Assembly (NCBI RefSeq): GCF_954871325.1 | Contig: NC_088777.1 | Span: forward strand, 42,013,366 to 42,077,365 | DNA from: Gordionus sp. m RMFG-2023 | Taxonomy: Eukaryota > Nematomorpha > Gordioida > Chordodea > Parachordodidae | DNA length: 64,000 nucleotides | Reading direction: 5' to 3' | Made by a program: the position numbers and the translations under genes | Shown here: positions 1 through 23,176 of the stretch, one piece after another | Position numbering within the stretch: position 1 is the stretch's first letter | How the letters are laid out: each line of letters opens with the position of its first letter | Notes under the pieces: model-generated | Databases searched by the model: none | The model's input: the letters and a program-made list of their open reading frames with translations, nothing else | Told to the model about the DNA's origin: nothing

Positions 1-508
1 TGAATCAAATCTGTATCTATAATAGTTTTTTAGCTAGATGAGTTTATGTGAAAGTTGATTTTCCTACCCAGTTCAAACATGGTATGTTTCTGGCCATAAA
101 ATATTATTCAAGAAATATATTATAAATTTAAATTACAATTAATAATCAATATTAACATTTCATTCTATCATCAAACTCATCTATTAATGATAATATTTTA
201 TAAATTATTATTTGGATGTAACTAACCACTAAATACTTATTTCACCTTTCACATTTTAACGAGAGAAATTGGTTCAATAGATAAAAAGTTAAATATTGGT
301 TGCCTGACTATTTAGCAAACATGACCATCCACTTATCCCCTGCATAATTTTTATTCAAATTATTACTATTTTAACTTTAGACACCCTAGCCACATCAAAA
401 ATACCACCTTAGATATGAAATAATAATACTATTGAATCATTTAGATGCATTTTTTTGAAACTAAAAATACTCAAATATATATTTTTGATGATTTTTCTTA
501 TATAAAAA

Positions 509-830
509 ATATGTATATCAAATTTAATACTGCATTGCTCTCAAGTGATAGTATTGAACGATTATTTAGTCATAGCTTATACTTTCTGATCATCGCTTTA
601 GACTTAGAGATGATAGTATGAAAATGTTACTATTATTATTGAGATGCAATAAAAAAAAATTATATAAATGTTTGAAATTTTAGTCATATTTTTTATATTA
701 TGGAAATAGAGATGTAAAACATATTTTAAAAAAAATTCTAAAATAGCTTAAAAAGTAGCGCTACTTTTTTGTAAAATAGCGGTAGCGATAGCGTGCTACT
801 TTTAAAAGTAGATTTAACAACCCGGAAGTT
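509..830 (+). pseudogene. hAT transposase C-terminal remnant with a GTAGCG-rich element end
   Basis: A short reading frame at about 512-600 gives the hAT dimerisation signature ALLSSDSIERLFSHS. After a frame change at about 590 it continues as LRDDSMKMLLLLLRCN, the usual tail of hAT transposases. Downstream (735-830) lies an inverted GTAGCG/CGCTAC-rich stretch ending TTTAACAACCC. It resembles the end at 28370-28494 and looks like the subterminal part of the same family. The 5' part of the element was not identified. It is a decayed DNA transposon, with the frame change and the lost N-terminal region showing it is non-functional. The family call rests on motif recognition only. Confidence 0.7.
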
Positions 831-973
831 GTGATAGTAGATTTTCATATGGTGTTATCGAGAGTTTAATTAAAATTTGTAGGTATATGGCTCCGAAAGC
901 CATCAATGCCACAAGAAGAGACTTTCTTAAATGATATCATTGCTTCTAACATCTTAACTGGTTAGTGATTCAG

Positions 974-1004
974 GATTATTAAAGGATGGATAGATGAATG
1001 TTTG
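974..1004 (+). other. Possible upstream ADAMTS exon (weak)
   Basis: Between an AG and a GTATAA, a short open stretch reads IIKGWIDECL. This resembles the hydrophobic-x-x-GW-x-x-CL segment of the ADAMTS disintegrin-like domain, which should lie just 5' of the exon at 1207. It is only about 31 nt long and its joins cannot be verified, so the call is tentative. A second open stretch at about 890-957 has no recognisable domain. Confidence 0.2.
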
Positions 1005-1206
1005 GTATAAAATCCTGGAAATTTGTGTTGGGCTCTAATATTACTTTCATTCTTGGAAATAATAATGCCATTGAGACATTCAAAATTGAGAGTTGAATTT
1101 ATATTGAAAAAATTTATTTTATTTTCAGTAAATAGATAAGTTATTAACTAAAGGCTTCATTTTTTTAAGTTTCTAACTTATTACCCTCAATATTGTCTAA
1201 TTTAAG

Positions 1207-4090
1207 TGGTGTCAAAGAAGGGAATGCACAACGGATACTTGGGCTATTGAAAGACAGCACATTCAAGAAAGGGTTATGGAAGTTAAAGGCATAATGCCAC
1301 CAGAAGAAACTATTTCGAATTCCATTATTACCAAAAGCGAATATAAACAATCAGGTTATATTATAAAAATAACTATTTTTTTAAAAAAATCAGATATAAT
1401 TACTAATTAATTTTTTTATGCTCACGTGGACTATTTAGTTCACTACACATAGAATCTTAGTTTACTTTCTAGACACCTATAGATGTTCTGAAATTCAAAC
1501 GATATTGTTTAAAGATTGTTTTATTTTTAGAAATAAATAAGATCTCTCTTTACAACAAATCAAAACACGATGCCGGCAGGTCACAATATCTTACATTTGA
1601 TCAAAGTAATATAATCATTTTCCTTTTTTAGAATAAAGAATTATATATTGTAGTTTTTTTTAAATATTTAATTATCAACGCCCTGCCAATTTTATTTATA
1701 AAATATAATATAGCTTATATCTTATTCCCTATCACCCAACTTTTTAGGAACCCATTAAAAATTTGTAAGTTTCTTAAACATCATAATTCTCACCCCTATC
1801 CCTAAAAATGGAATAATAATGGGTAAATTATATACAATAATTTTTTAAAATAATAAGTATATAAATTTATTTTTAGTCACATGTATCTTTTTAAAATTAT
1901 AGTGACTTTTTTTCTACAATTTTGAAAGAGGACATTATGTGACTAAAAATGAGATATAAACTTTACAAAATAATTAATAAAAAAAATTTCTGAAAAAAAA
2001 TTTAAAAAAAAATTGTAAAACCAAATTTATTTTTAAAAAAATACAACCCTAAAAATTTATAGAAAGGAGGCACCCAAATCCTTTTAAATATAGCGTATAC
2101 ATATAAAAATAATGTGCTAAAGATTTACAAAGAAATACATGGCTATGGGGTGAATGGAGTGCATGTCCAATCAATGAGCATCACGATCCTTGTTTCAGTT
2201 ATTTGGCACATAGGAAAATAGTATGCAATAAAAGGTATTGCTACTTTAATTAAATTTCTAAAACTTTTTATTCGCCCGGTATAATATTTTTATAAAAGAG
2301 TTTATGTCTTTAAATATTTATCTTCAGTAAAGCGTGCCCTGCTCCTAACGATGAACAGTCTAATCTATTTAAATTATGCACTTCTCCTCAAAGAATGGAA
2401 AACTTTATAGTCCCTTGCTTGTCTGATAAGCTTAGTATCAATCCTAGTCGAAACAGAAACACGCGATTTTCTAATCACCTGGAAAAAATTGCTTACAGCT
2501 GTAATATTTCTTGACTAATTGCTCATAAAAATATAATAGTTTTGTAAATTTTATACATTTTAGACAATATTAGAATACACTATATGATATCTAAATTTTA
2601 TTTTTAAAATTAATTTATCAATAATTTTTAGAAATAATATATAAATTTAATAAGTTAGACAAAATAAATAAAATTTATAATCATAGGTTCTAAAATTGAG
2701 CGTTCCCCGGAAAATTCTTGCAAATTAATATGCAATCATCGCGGCATTGATGCTCCTGATGGCTTTATTTGTAGTTCGAATGGGAAATCAAACAACTACG
2801 ATTCTGATGATCTTCGCATTTGCCTTAGAGGGAAATGTCAAGTAAATTTATAATATTTACATATAATCTAAAATAAACAGATCAATCAGTGAGAGGAATA
2901 AATTAATAGATAAATTATAAAAGAGAAAAGAAATAGAGTTAAATTCTATAACTAATGAATTTAAAATAACCCAAAATATATCTAAATAGCCCATTGGTTG
3001 TGATGGTGTAGTTGGTTCTAAGATAACAAAAGACTCCTGTGGTATATGTGGAGGGATAAGTAATGATTGTAAGAAATTCAAGAGAATTCTTTATGTTTCC
3101 TCAAAAATAACAGGTTTAAAATAAAATAAGTTATTCACAATAAATTATTATGTATATATTTAAATTGTAAAGGTTATAGAACTTTGCTAAAAATACCTCA
3201 ATTATCTACTAATATAAAGATCTCATTCGTCAAGCACTCAAATACATTGGGTAATATAATTAACTGTTTGGAAAAATTATTTGTACATGTATATATATAT
3301 ATATGTACTCATGTATAAATTATAATTAAATTATTTTAGCCTTAAGGAATGAATTGGCTTCTAAAATAATACCTCAGAAATTCACTAAATCACTTAGCGT
3401 GAAATTAGGACAGGATATTTTCGATATGCAATCTATTAGCCCTGATATCGTTATGACAACTAGTCATGGTCCCTTATACAACAATCTAATGTTATACGTA
3501 AATTAGTACCTTTTATAATTTAATGAATATATTCTTGTTATTTAGTTAGTCGTAATGAATCCCAAAGAAAAGGTCAGAATTTCTGTGGAATATTATACAA
3601 AGACTACTAGTCCAGTGGCACACGAAATCACAACCACTTCTTTACATAGGAATCATGGGAATTATAATAATTATTTATATAATAGTAATAATAATCAAAA
3701 TACTTCCCGGTCAAAATCAATGCAGGACAACAATAATGATATTTCGAATAATGATATATTACATCGAAATAAGTTAGGTATAAAGTTTAGCTGGATATTG
3801 GTGTCATGGACCCCATGCAAGCCTGGATGTCATAAAGGTTTTTACCTGGACTAATTAATTTAAATAACCCATTTCATTCAAACTAAGGATTTTATTTATT
3901 ATAAATTATAATATGTGTTTTTTAAAAGTGATTATATTGTATTTTTTATTATATATTTATTGAATTAGATTATTCTAAAGCTATTGTATCATGTGTAAAC
4001 ATATCAAATAATGAGAAAGTAGCTCATGAAAACTGCCGTCATATCCCTATTCTAGAGCCACGTTATAAATTATGCGTTGAAAATTGTTAA
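1207..4090 (+). CDS. ADAMTS: ADAMTS-like metalloprotease, 3' portion (disintegrin end to stop)
   Basis: Secreted ADAMTS proteases cleave extracellular-matrix proteins; only the C-terminal ancillary domains lie here. Exons: 1207-1354, 2123-2234, 2328-2500, 2687-2841, 2990-3113, 3173-3250, 3340-3497, 3546-3837, 3969-4090, all joining in phase (1,002 nt, 333 residues plus TAA). In order: the end of the disintegrin-like domain (WCQRRECT); a thrombospondin type-1 repeat beginning WLWGEWSACP; the cysteine-rich domain with CKLIC, GKCQ and the hallmark DSCGICGG; a spacer (GYRTLLKIPQ; LMLYLVVMNPKEKV); one C-terminal TSP1 repeat (SWTPCKPGCHKG) ending CVENC. The catalytic zinc motif was not found, so the gene starts left of the window or in unrecognised exons. 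The first TSP1 repeat lacks the usual CSxTCGxG. An Asn-rich insert of about 40 residues sits between spacer and last TSP1 repeat. A single C-terminal TSP1 repeat recalls the ADAMTS5 layout, but the subfamily is not assignable. Confidence 0.92.
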
Positions 4091-5209
4091 CCAAAAGCTG
4101 GAAAATATTTTCTTTTTAAAATCATTTTTGTCTTGACTTTTTTATACATGGGATCTCATTATAAATATTTCCACATAACATGCTTTTCGGTCAAATTGGG
4201 TACAATTAAATTCTTATCCCTGGTATTAAAATATTATACTTTTTAAACCAAATTTTTGTATTTTTTATAAAACGTATCGAAATATTGATTTTATAACTTT
4301 TTTTATACAAATTATAACTTTATGTAATATAATATATTTTTACACATTTAGGTAAAATTTATATATCATATTTACACTTTTTCAAATGCGCATTAATTCA
4401 ACCCGATGAAATGTGAATGATTATTTCTATTTTGAACGATCATATTATGTCTTCCTACAATAAATTTTAATTTAAGATTATTTTATAAAAATAATGTATG
4501 CGTTCTTTCTTTAATTTTTTTAATGCTAAATTTAATCTTAATTAATTTACAACTTTTATAGAAATATTATATTTTAAAAAAGAGGTATTTTGAAATTTAT
4601 TTTATAAATAAAAATTATTTAAATATTTGGTTTTTAGAAATGATCTTGAAAACATAACATGAAAAAACCGCCAATTGAATCGAAATCATACATATATTTA
4701 GTATATATAAGCTCATTATTCATAATCAGTGAAATCAAATTTTAAATATTATATACTTTAAAAAATGGCAACAAGAATGCATAAATATAACATAATATAA
4801 TATTAACTTATTCTCGATTCAAATATATTAGACTTATAGTCTTGAATCCTATATAATATTAGATGGGGGGGGGGGGGCAAAATTCAGTTAAAATACCATT
4901 TTTTAAAACTTTTTAAGAGTTATAAAATAAGATCATCTTAATTAAAATTTATCAATAAACAATTAAATAATATCAATGGATTTCTCTTTTTAGCGATTAA
5001 TTTTAAAACTATAAATGGCGTCAAATTTATACATAATAAATTTTATTTAAAAAAATTCATTGATAGAATTTTTTTAAAAATATAAAGAATGATTTGTTAT
5101 ATTAAATGTTAATATGTTATAAAATGGCTTAATCTATATTTTGAGCCATATTCAAAAATATTTAGTATAACTTTTAGAATATGAGTTAAGGTTATAACTA
5201 CAATTTAAG

Positions 5210-5575
5210 GATGCCAGGGACTTATACTCCAGTGGAGGAAGGGGGCACAATGCAAGATCGTTTTTAAAATTGGAAGGGTTAGATAATTACGACAATAGTA
5301 TCATTTAAATAAAGCATACATATGGGCGATGTGGCGGGGGGGGGGGGGGTAGTTTTAATTTCGTTTTTTTTGCTAATTTTGATTTGAATCTCTATTTTTT
5401 TCTAATTTTGATTTAGTAGTATGAGCAGAATCTACAGGTTTGGGTAATAATTTTTGGCTAAAATATTGGGCTGGCCGTTGTTAAAAATCTAATGAGGAAT
5501 CATTAAATATAAATAGCACATTTTACCAAATTTCTTTGCCCCTCCCCTTATGAAAATTCTGGATACGCCAATGGA
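5210..5575. repeat. Dispersed repeat with poly(G) tract and GGCGTATCC-type end
   Basis: The stretch contains CAAGATCGTTTTTAAAATTG, a 14-bp G run at 5336-5349, then TTTTTTTTGCTAATTTTGAT. Similar pieces recur around 26960-27115. The right edge reads GAAAATTCTGGATACGCCA, in reverse the TGGCGTATCCAG type of end seen again at 62552. I infer a degraded DNA-transposon copy. Boundaries are approximate and no TSD was found. Confidence 0.4.
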
Positions 5576-6265
5576 TCTGAATCTAATATTCTTCACCAGG
5601 CCAGTCTGATTAAATTATTTTGTCGAGATTTATGATATCAATCTAATCTTTAATTTCAGATTCCAACCAAGATATTTAATATCTGACCGCTGTAACAATT
5701 ATTTTAAATCTTTTAAAACAAATTCTTTTGCAACTTTATGCAGGTGCTACAAGCATTAATGGTGACTACTTTTAATATTCTAATCTGTAATCTCTTGAAC
5801 ATTAAGACTGGCTATATTTACCATTTATTCTATTTTAAAATAAAATACTTCTATCCATTTCGGATGGAATAATTTCTTCAATATTTCATTATGACCTTGG
5901 CTACTATTGAAAGTATTTTTTTAATAATTTTTATATAGTAAGTAAATATGAAATTTTTAGTTTTTCTAGGATTTATTTCAAATTTAACAGAGGGTGTTGG
6001 TAAGGAATTATTTTTTTAGAACCATAGGATTAACAAAGGGAGGGGTAACCCCCTCCACTTTCCGGCCAATTTATAAGTTTTCATAAATATCTCCATAAAT
6101 TATGATTCCCATATAATCTCCTTGTCCCATTCTCCCCAAAAATATAATACAAAATGTCATAAATAATTTAAAAGAAAAAAACCCAGACTTTATAGCTTCC
6201 TCATCAGATTCCATGCCTATATCTAATTTCTATAAATAAAAAATTATTACTGTCATAGTTCATAT

Positions 6266-7273
6266 TAGAGGTGGGCGTGGGTTAATTTTTTATTCATAGC
6301 CCGCCAGCTCACGGTGGCAAAAAAATTACGCTTATCGCTAAATTTTCGACCCGACCAGCCCGCTCATGAAAATCAAAATTTTGATTCACGCCCGTCACGC
6401 CCGAAAATTCACAGTGTTTTATATTTTTTAAAACTATTGCTATAATTTTACATTTTTTTGAATTTATTATATTTATTTCTCTACTTTCATAATCCATATT
6501 AATAACAAAAAATAAATACAATTATATAAATATTTTTTTTTAGAAAAATCAGAATGTCCATGCTTTTTTATTTCAATTGTGTATGCCTTTCCTATAATAA
6601 GAGATTGGCTGCAGAAAATAACCTTTCACTAGAAGCCGAACTTGCCGGAGCTGACAAAATTTTATACGCTAATTTTCTCAAAAGGAAATGAATATCCTGC
6701 TTCCAAAACTTCAAAATATGTCTTGTTATTTGTCTTATGAGCGATGAATTTTTTAAGTTCATCCTCACTTAATAGATGTTGATGCTTCATCAGAATCATC
6801 TAGAAATTCTTTAAATTTTTCATTTAGAATATACGGTTTTTTATGAGGTAGGAAGAATTAGGAAAGTTATAAATGATAATTAGCAATGACCAAAGCAAAA
6901 TTTAGCAAAAAGTCTCGCGATAAAACATCTAGACATAAAAAGAAAATAGAATTAGCAGCTTGATACCGGATGTTGTTTATAAAATGCAAAATATTTTTTG
7001 TTTTCAAAAATTATTCTTTTTTAAGAAAAGAACTAATTTAATTAGAAAAAATATATTATAATTATAAAATTGCAAATTTATATTTATAAAAAAACAATTT
7101 AAAAATTAAAATTTCTTTGATTCACGGGAAATTTATGTTCATGCCCGATCACGCTGGGGAAAATTTTGGGAAGGCTCATCACGCCCAATAATTTAAAATT
7201 TATTCACACTCACACCGTGATCCACCGTGACACGATGGGTCACGTATAACTTCACTGCCCGTGCCCACTTCTA
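6266..7273 (-). mobile_element. hAT DNA transposon with perfect 8-bp TSD
   Basis: The element begins TAGAGGTGGGCGTGGG and ends CCCGTGCCCACTTCTA, which are imperfect terminal inverted repeats. It is flanked on both sides by GTTCATAT (6258-6265 and 7274-7281), an exact 8-bp target duplication as hAT elements make. Subterminal regions are rich in CACGCCCG/CGGGCGTG motifs. On the minus strand near 6590-6700 a decayed frame reads SAPASSASSERLFSAA, the hAT C-terminal signature, so this is a decayed coding element of about 1 kb, much shorter than an autonomous hAT. The perfect TSD suggests moderate age. Confidence 0.88.
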
Positions 7274-7992
7274 GTTCATATCATCAGATTCAACATCATA
7301 TATAGCCTCTATTATTTTACAAACAAAATATTTCATATATAAATTAATTTACCTTGTTTGCTTCCATTATTTATATCTCTCAGAACTACAAATAATCTTC
7401 TTTTTTATCTAAAGCATGGTTTAAAATTTAAAAACTGTATTTTAAATGTACTTTGTTGAACTCCTACTTCTTCATTGTCTCCTCTTCTTTTGTTTAAAAT
7501 ATCATTAAAATCAATATTAATTCCAGTTCCAATATTAAAAACATTCATCTCAGGGCATAGTAAATTAAATATAAAAATGAGTAATATAGTTGTTCGTGAT
7601 TTGGAATTCGGCAAACACAAATCAAATATTAAATTGAATTAATTTTATTTTAAATTAATAAATTATTATATTTATTTAATATGGATTGTAATATAATTTA
7701 AATTATATTATATAAATTAAGCTTTAACTTTTAATGCTTGATTAATATTTAGACATTATGAGTGATATTGATATTCCATTTTAACATATAATTTTTGCAA
7801 TTACAGTGAAAATATTTACATTTTAATCTAATAATTAAAAAAGCATTAATTAAATAAAAAAAATTATATATTTATTAATTTTTTATAAATAATATCAATT
7901 CTATATAAAATACATAATAGAATTCAAAAAAAAATTGTTCCATCAAATATTTTTTTTTATTTAGGTGACTGAATGATTAAAAAAATTCCTAC

Positions 7993-8170
7993 AGGGCTAT
8001 TCAAATTTTTCAAAGGGTTCGAGCACCTGTACGCCTCCTCCTAATGACACCATTGTCATTATCATAAACATAAGCGCACCCAAGATTTTCTTAAAGAAGG
8101 GGATTAAAAAACGCCCCCAGACCCTACTTTTGGGTGGCCCACGGCCCTCCTTTATCTAGTCCGGCCCTGT
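7993..8170. mobile_element. Probable hAT-type element end (CAGGGCCGGACTA)
   Basis: Read on the minus strand, the right edge at about 8170 begins CAGGGCCGGACTAGATAAAG and runs into a GC-rich block, the form common in hAT termini. A CAGGGC also occurs at 7993, but the inverted repeat is poor beyond that and no convincing TSD was seen. The stretch stands out from its surroundings by GC content. The left boundary is uncertain. Confidence 0.35.
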
Positions 8171-8709
8171 TTTCCTAGCCTATATATATAGCTAAAATAT
8201 ATTTTAATAGAATAGGAGGTTAATTTTAATAAAAACTACTTGTTATCTTTAAAATGGACGAAATGGTATCAAAAATTAGCTAAATCTGGAACAAAAAAAA
8301 ATATTTTTATTAGTTTGTATAAAATATATTAAATTCCACATATATATATACATTAATATATTTATGTCTAAATGCTTATCAAAATATATATAATAATAAT
8401 TATTTTTAGTTTCAAAAATTATTAACTTTTACACTCTATCTTTCAAATTATTGTTTAAGATATATGAATAAATTCATGGGGGACAGGAGATGGGTAGGTA
8501 TATGACTAAGGAGGATATTTTATTGACTTAAAATGTTATACATTAAAAGTGACATATTTTTGTAGAGCCCCAGATTATGCCTATGATTATAAAGATATTG
8601 GTTAAAATGTGAATAAAATTATTTTCTTCATTCGAAGCTTCAATTTTATTTTTATTTTAGTTATGACAGAAAACTCAAAAGATATACAATTTATTTATTT
8701 TAATGGCTG

Positions 8710-8885
8710 TAGTGTTGTTAAACGGTTCGGTTTGAGCCGATTTTTAAAAACCGCTTCCTCAATAATTTTATCCAGTATTACGCAAGCCTGAAGATTTTGC
8801 TCATAGAAGGAACAAAGGTCTGTTCGAAATCTCAAGGCTTATTTTTTTGGCTAAAATATTGAGTACGAGCCGTTTAAAAACACTA
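8710..8885. mobile_element. hAT-type MITE, TAGTGTTGTTAAACGG family
   Basis: This 176-bp element begins TAGTGTTGTTAAACGGTTCG and ends GAGCCGTTTAAAAACACTA. Flanks are AATGGCTG and GATGGCTG, matching at 7 of 8 positions. It belongs to the same family as the copies at 27584, 33311, 41243, 46267 and 62650. It has no coding capacity, so it would depend on a transposase supplied elsewhere. Confidence 0.82.
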
Positions 8886-9641
8886 GATGGCTGCTTAAAA
8901 GCTACAATGCGTCTTGAATATTTTTTTTAAATCATAAACACAAAGACATTTTTAAATTTCTTTACTATCTTATCAAAATTAATTTGATTGACTAATGAGC
9001 TACAAAATTTTATTGTATAAAAAATAGAGAAAAAAAGAAGTGGTATTGTGAAATAACTCCGATTAGTTAATTTAAACAAATAAAAAAACACAATTTAATA
9101 TTTTTATTTTAAAATATTAATTATGTAAATATTCCTTCATTTTTATAAATTTTGATATATGTTAAAGCGGAATATTTTTTTATATTTCTAAATTTATTTA
9201 AAAAAATAGAAAATAAATTATAATTTAATATGAAAGTAACGAAATGCATTAATTTTTAGACAATATACTTAAAAAACTTTGTAATACTTCCAATTTATTT
9301 GGGAATCGCTTTAAATGTATCCCAATATATTTAAGGTATATAATATTTTATATATGATTTTTCATAATACAAATAAAATGTAGTGCGTATGTAGTGCGAT
9401 TGAATCAGTATCTAATTTGAAGTCTGAAAACTAATATATAATCAATTTATTTAATTTCTTAAATACATTTATATAATGATAGATTTAATTCTATTCTATA
9501 ACGAGCACAAATTAAAATTCAAAATGAAAAATAAAGCTTTCCTCGTGTACAATCTATGAATCAAAGAACCTTATTATATTTTTTGTGAATTTCTGCTCAG
9601 CTAAATGCTGGAAATTTAAAAACCTTATAATTTAAAACATA

Positions 9642-20437
<10,796 letters not shown>

Positions 20438-22852
20438 AATTAAAGCGTTATTAATTATGGCAATAATCACGAATTCGGCTGACTTTTTAAAAAAAATTGT
20501 AGTTATTGAATTGAATCACATTGCGTTTTTGTCCACAAGTTTATTAAAAAAATTTTTAATGGCTTATCAAGAAATATTTTAATTGATCTAAAAATTTAAT
20601 GCCGCTCCACTATAAACTTGTGTTAGATTTCCTATCAACAATTACCCCACATTTATGTCTTTATGATCTTTGCATTGAATTCTCATATCCGGTCTCTCTT
20701 TTAACGAAAATATTTGAGCATTTAATTTTTAGAAAAATACAAAAATTCTCAGCATTAAAATATTCAATTTTTTATATATATTTGCGCGCATGGATTAAAT
20801 GCACTAAATCGAAATTTGAATTATATTTTATGATACTATAAGTATTTTAAAGAAACTCAATAAATAAATCATTTAGTTTATGCCTTTTATACTTCATCAT
20901 GTACAAATTTGGTTTTTTTTAAAAAATAATGATTTTTATAGAATACATCTAAAATGTATTAGATACATTATATATATATTTAGTTTCTTTAAAGAACGTT
21001 ATATCTGGTCAAATTATTATAGTTTTATAAATATTTTGCGAATATAACGATATTGTTTATATCAATTATATATATTTTGTACAGGTTTTTTAAAATTTTA
21101 TTTATGTGATCAAAATTATACTTATTTTATAAATAAAATATTAGTTTTTATTACAATATTAAAGAATAATAGTTATTCATGTTTTATTGGTAATATTTTT
21201 TTAAAGGTAGTCAGGGGCGTCACTAACCTTTATAATCTCAGGGGGCTCAAAATTTTTTTTAAAATTATCATTTTTTTAGCTTAATGAAATGAATGGATAA
21301 AGAGTTTGAACGTTACTACACCATTTTATATAAAGAAAATATTTATTTTGAACTTTAATTATTTACATAGCTCGCGATATTATACCTGTATCGAAAGATA
21401 CCTGAGATTCTTTTAAAATTTTGATGTATCACCACAGTTTTATCATGATAATTTTTTAAAAAAGGGAAATATATAACCATATTTAAATTTAAATAAAAAA
21501 AATATATCTACCCATATTTCGAGCAATGAGTTGAATCCAACACTCAAGGGATATTTATAAAAAATGGAGCTAATATGAGTACTGGTTAAAATATAGACTT
21601 TTTAAGTTTCACAAATTCAAAAAAATAAAATAAATGTTGATTTTTTTGATTAGTCGTCGTTACAATATGATAAAAATTTAAAACACCAATTTGACAATTT
21701 ATTTCACATCCTTGATAAAAAAAAATTTGAAAATGTATTATTGTTAAAAGTAAAACTTAAAATCAAATATTATTAATATTTTATTTTTAAAATATATTAA
21801 ATTTAATTGTTCATTTTTTTAAATTTATTAGAGTAATTGTTAATGATTAATAAAAAAATTATATAGGAAATGTATCGATGATATCGCCATTAAATTCCTT
21901 TTAAAAATATGTTTTGTATCGTTAGATGTAGGTGAACCTTTTAAAAATTGCATCAATTTGATATCTTTTGAAATGATGGTCAAATTTATTTCTATAACTC
22001 CTTTAATCTTACTTTATTTAACCTAAATTATTTTTAAAAAATTGTCACCGAGTATCATGTTTGGAGTAAACCACTTTTTTTTTCTCCACAAAAAAACTTA
22101 TAATTATAATTTTTATTTTATTGAATGATATTTTATAAGAAAATTACTTATCTTTATTTAGGTATATCTTTAAACAGCGCGGACTGACTAAGCTTCGGCC
22201 TTTTGGACAAATGTTTTCTAGCGGCCTCATTTCTAAGGGGACTTTGCCCCCATACTCTACCGACCTTCGGTCGAGTCTTCCTAAATGGCTTATTCATATT
22301 TTATATGTTTTTACAATTTCTTATATATTTGGATAGAAACATCTAAAATTAAGTTAAGCACAATATTACAGTTATTACATTTTTTTAGAAAAAGACTCAT
22401 ATGAAAGCATATCACATTTTTTTAAAGAAAAAGACTCATATAAAATTTTTACATATTGCACTATAAAATCTACATACATTACATCATATTGCATCGAGAA
22501 TAAACATTAATGTACAAAAAAAATCAGGCATACTGTAAATATGGTTTCCCAAATAGAGTTTGAATAAATGAATTAAGCGAAAACCATATAATCTCTTTAA
22601 TAGGCATCAATAAAAATGTCATCAATTAATCGCGTCGCATATTTGCCTTCAGCATATATTTTATAGTTCAAAATTTATACTAGATTTTCTTCATAATTTA
22701 CTAATATTTTAGATAAAATAGATTAGTGTATTAAGTTGTGTGCAAATTTGAGCAAAAAGTAACAAAAGGCGTTACGTTACATAACACATCTACCAATTCA
22801 AAAATATAACGAAGAGGAGTTTGTAGCCGTGATATTTGCTTGTAAACTTGTC

Positions 22853-23165
22853 GCCGGGGTGGCCCAGTGGTATATGATGTAGGCTTGGGAACCGAAGGTC
22901 CCTGGTTCAATCCTGGTAAGGAACTAAAATTTTCGAGTTTTTCTTCGATGACGGATGTGTATAGACATATAATATGATAAATTTCGGAGTTGAGAAATGC
23001 CACCCGGTCACCGACAAGCTTGGACAGCTGGGTGCTAGGATACGTCCAAAAACCAATAAGACGGTCAGCTGAACTCGTGGGTCATTAAAGGATGATAACA
23101 ATTTCGTGGCCAGCGCTAGGACAATGGTGACCTCGAGGGCCGTTCAAGCTCAATGTCTACCAAAC
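22853..23165 (+). mobile_element. tRNA-derived SINE candidate
   Basis: The 5' part (22853-22921) looks like a degenerate tRNA. It has an A-box-like TGGCCCAGTGG and, about 40 nt on, GGTTCAATCC, one base short of the consensus B box GGTTCRANNCC. The acceptor and D stems do not close, so it is not a functional tRNA. A GC-richer body follows with GGGTGCTAGG, GGTCATTAAAGGATG and CCTCGAGGGCCGTTCAAGC. This head-plus-body layout is that of a SINE. No second copy is in the window, so the 3' boundary and family are unconfirmed. Two overlapping minus-strand frames (22731-23101) are by-products of this block. Confidence 0.55.
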
Positions 23166-23176
23166 TACAATGGATT

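Larger units (their letters stand above)
4091..9641. other. Intergenic region between ADAMTS-like gene and ARF6
   Basis: No host gene is recognisable in these 5.5 kb. A possible AATAAA lies at 4459-4464, about 370 nt after the ADAMTS stop. The region holds G tracts at 4865-4877 and 5336-5349, an element end CTGGATACGCCAATG at about 5559-5573, the hAT element at 6266-7273, an element end at about 8100-8170 (terminal GGCCCTG) and a MITE at 8710-8885. The rest is AT-rich sequence with only short, non-conserved open frames. Confidence 0.7.

Noticed and set aside
1165-1350. Minus-strand frame of 61 codons
   Set aside because: Antisense to the ADAMTS exon at 1207-1354.
20599-20841. 80-codon plus-strand frame after ARF6
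   Set aside because: Lies in the presumed 3' flank, AT-rich hydrophobic composition, no recognisable motif and no splice context.
22731-23101. Two overlapping minus-strand frames, one with GLNQGPSVPKPTS
   Set aside because: Such peptides come from antisense reading of tRNA-like SINE heads (the GGTTCAATCC region).
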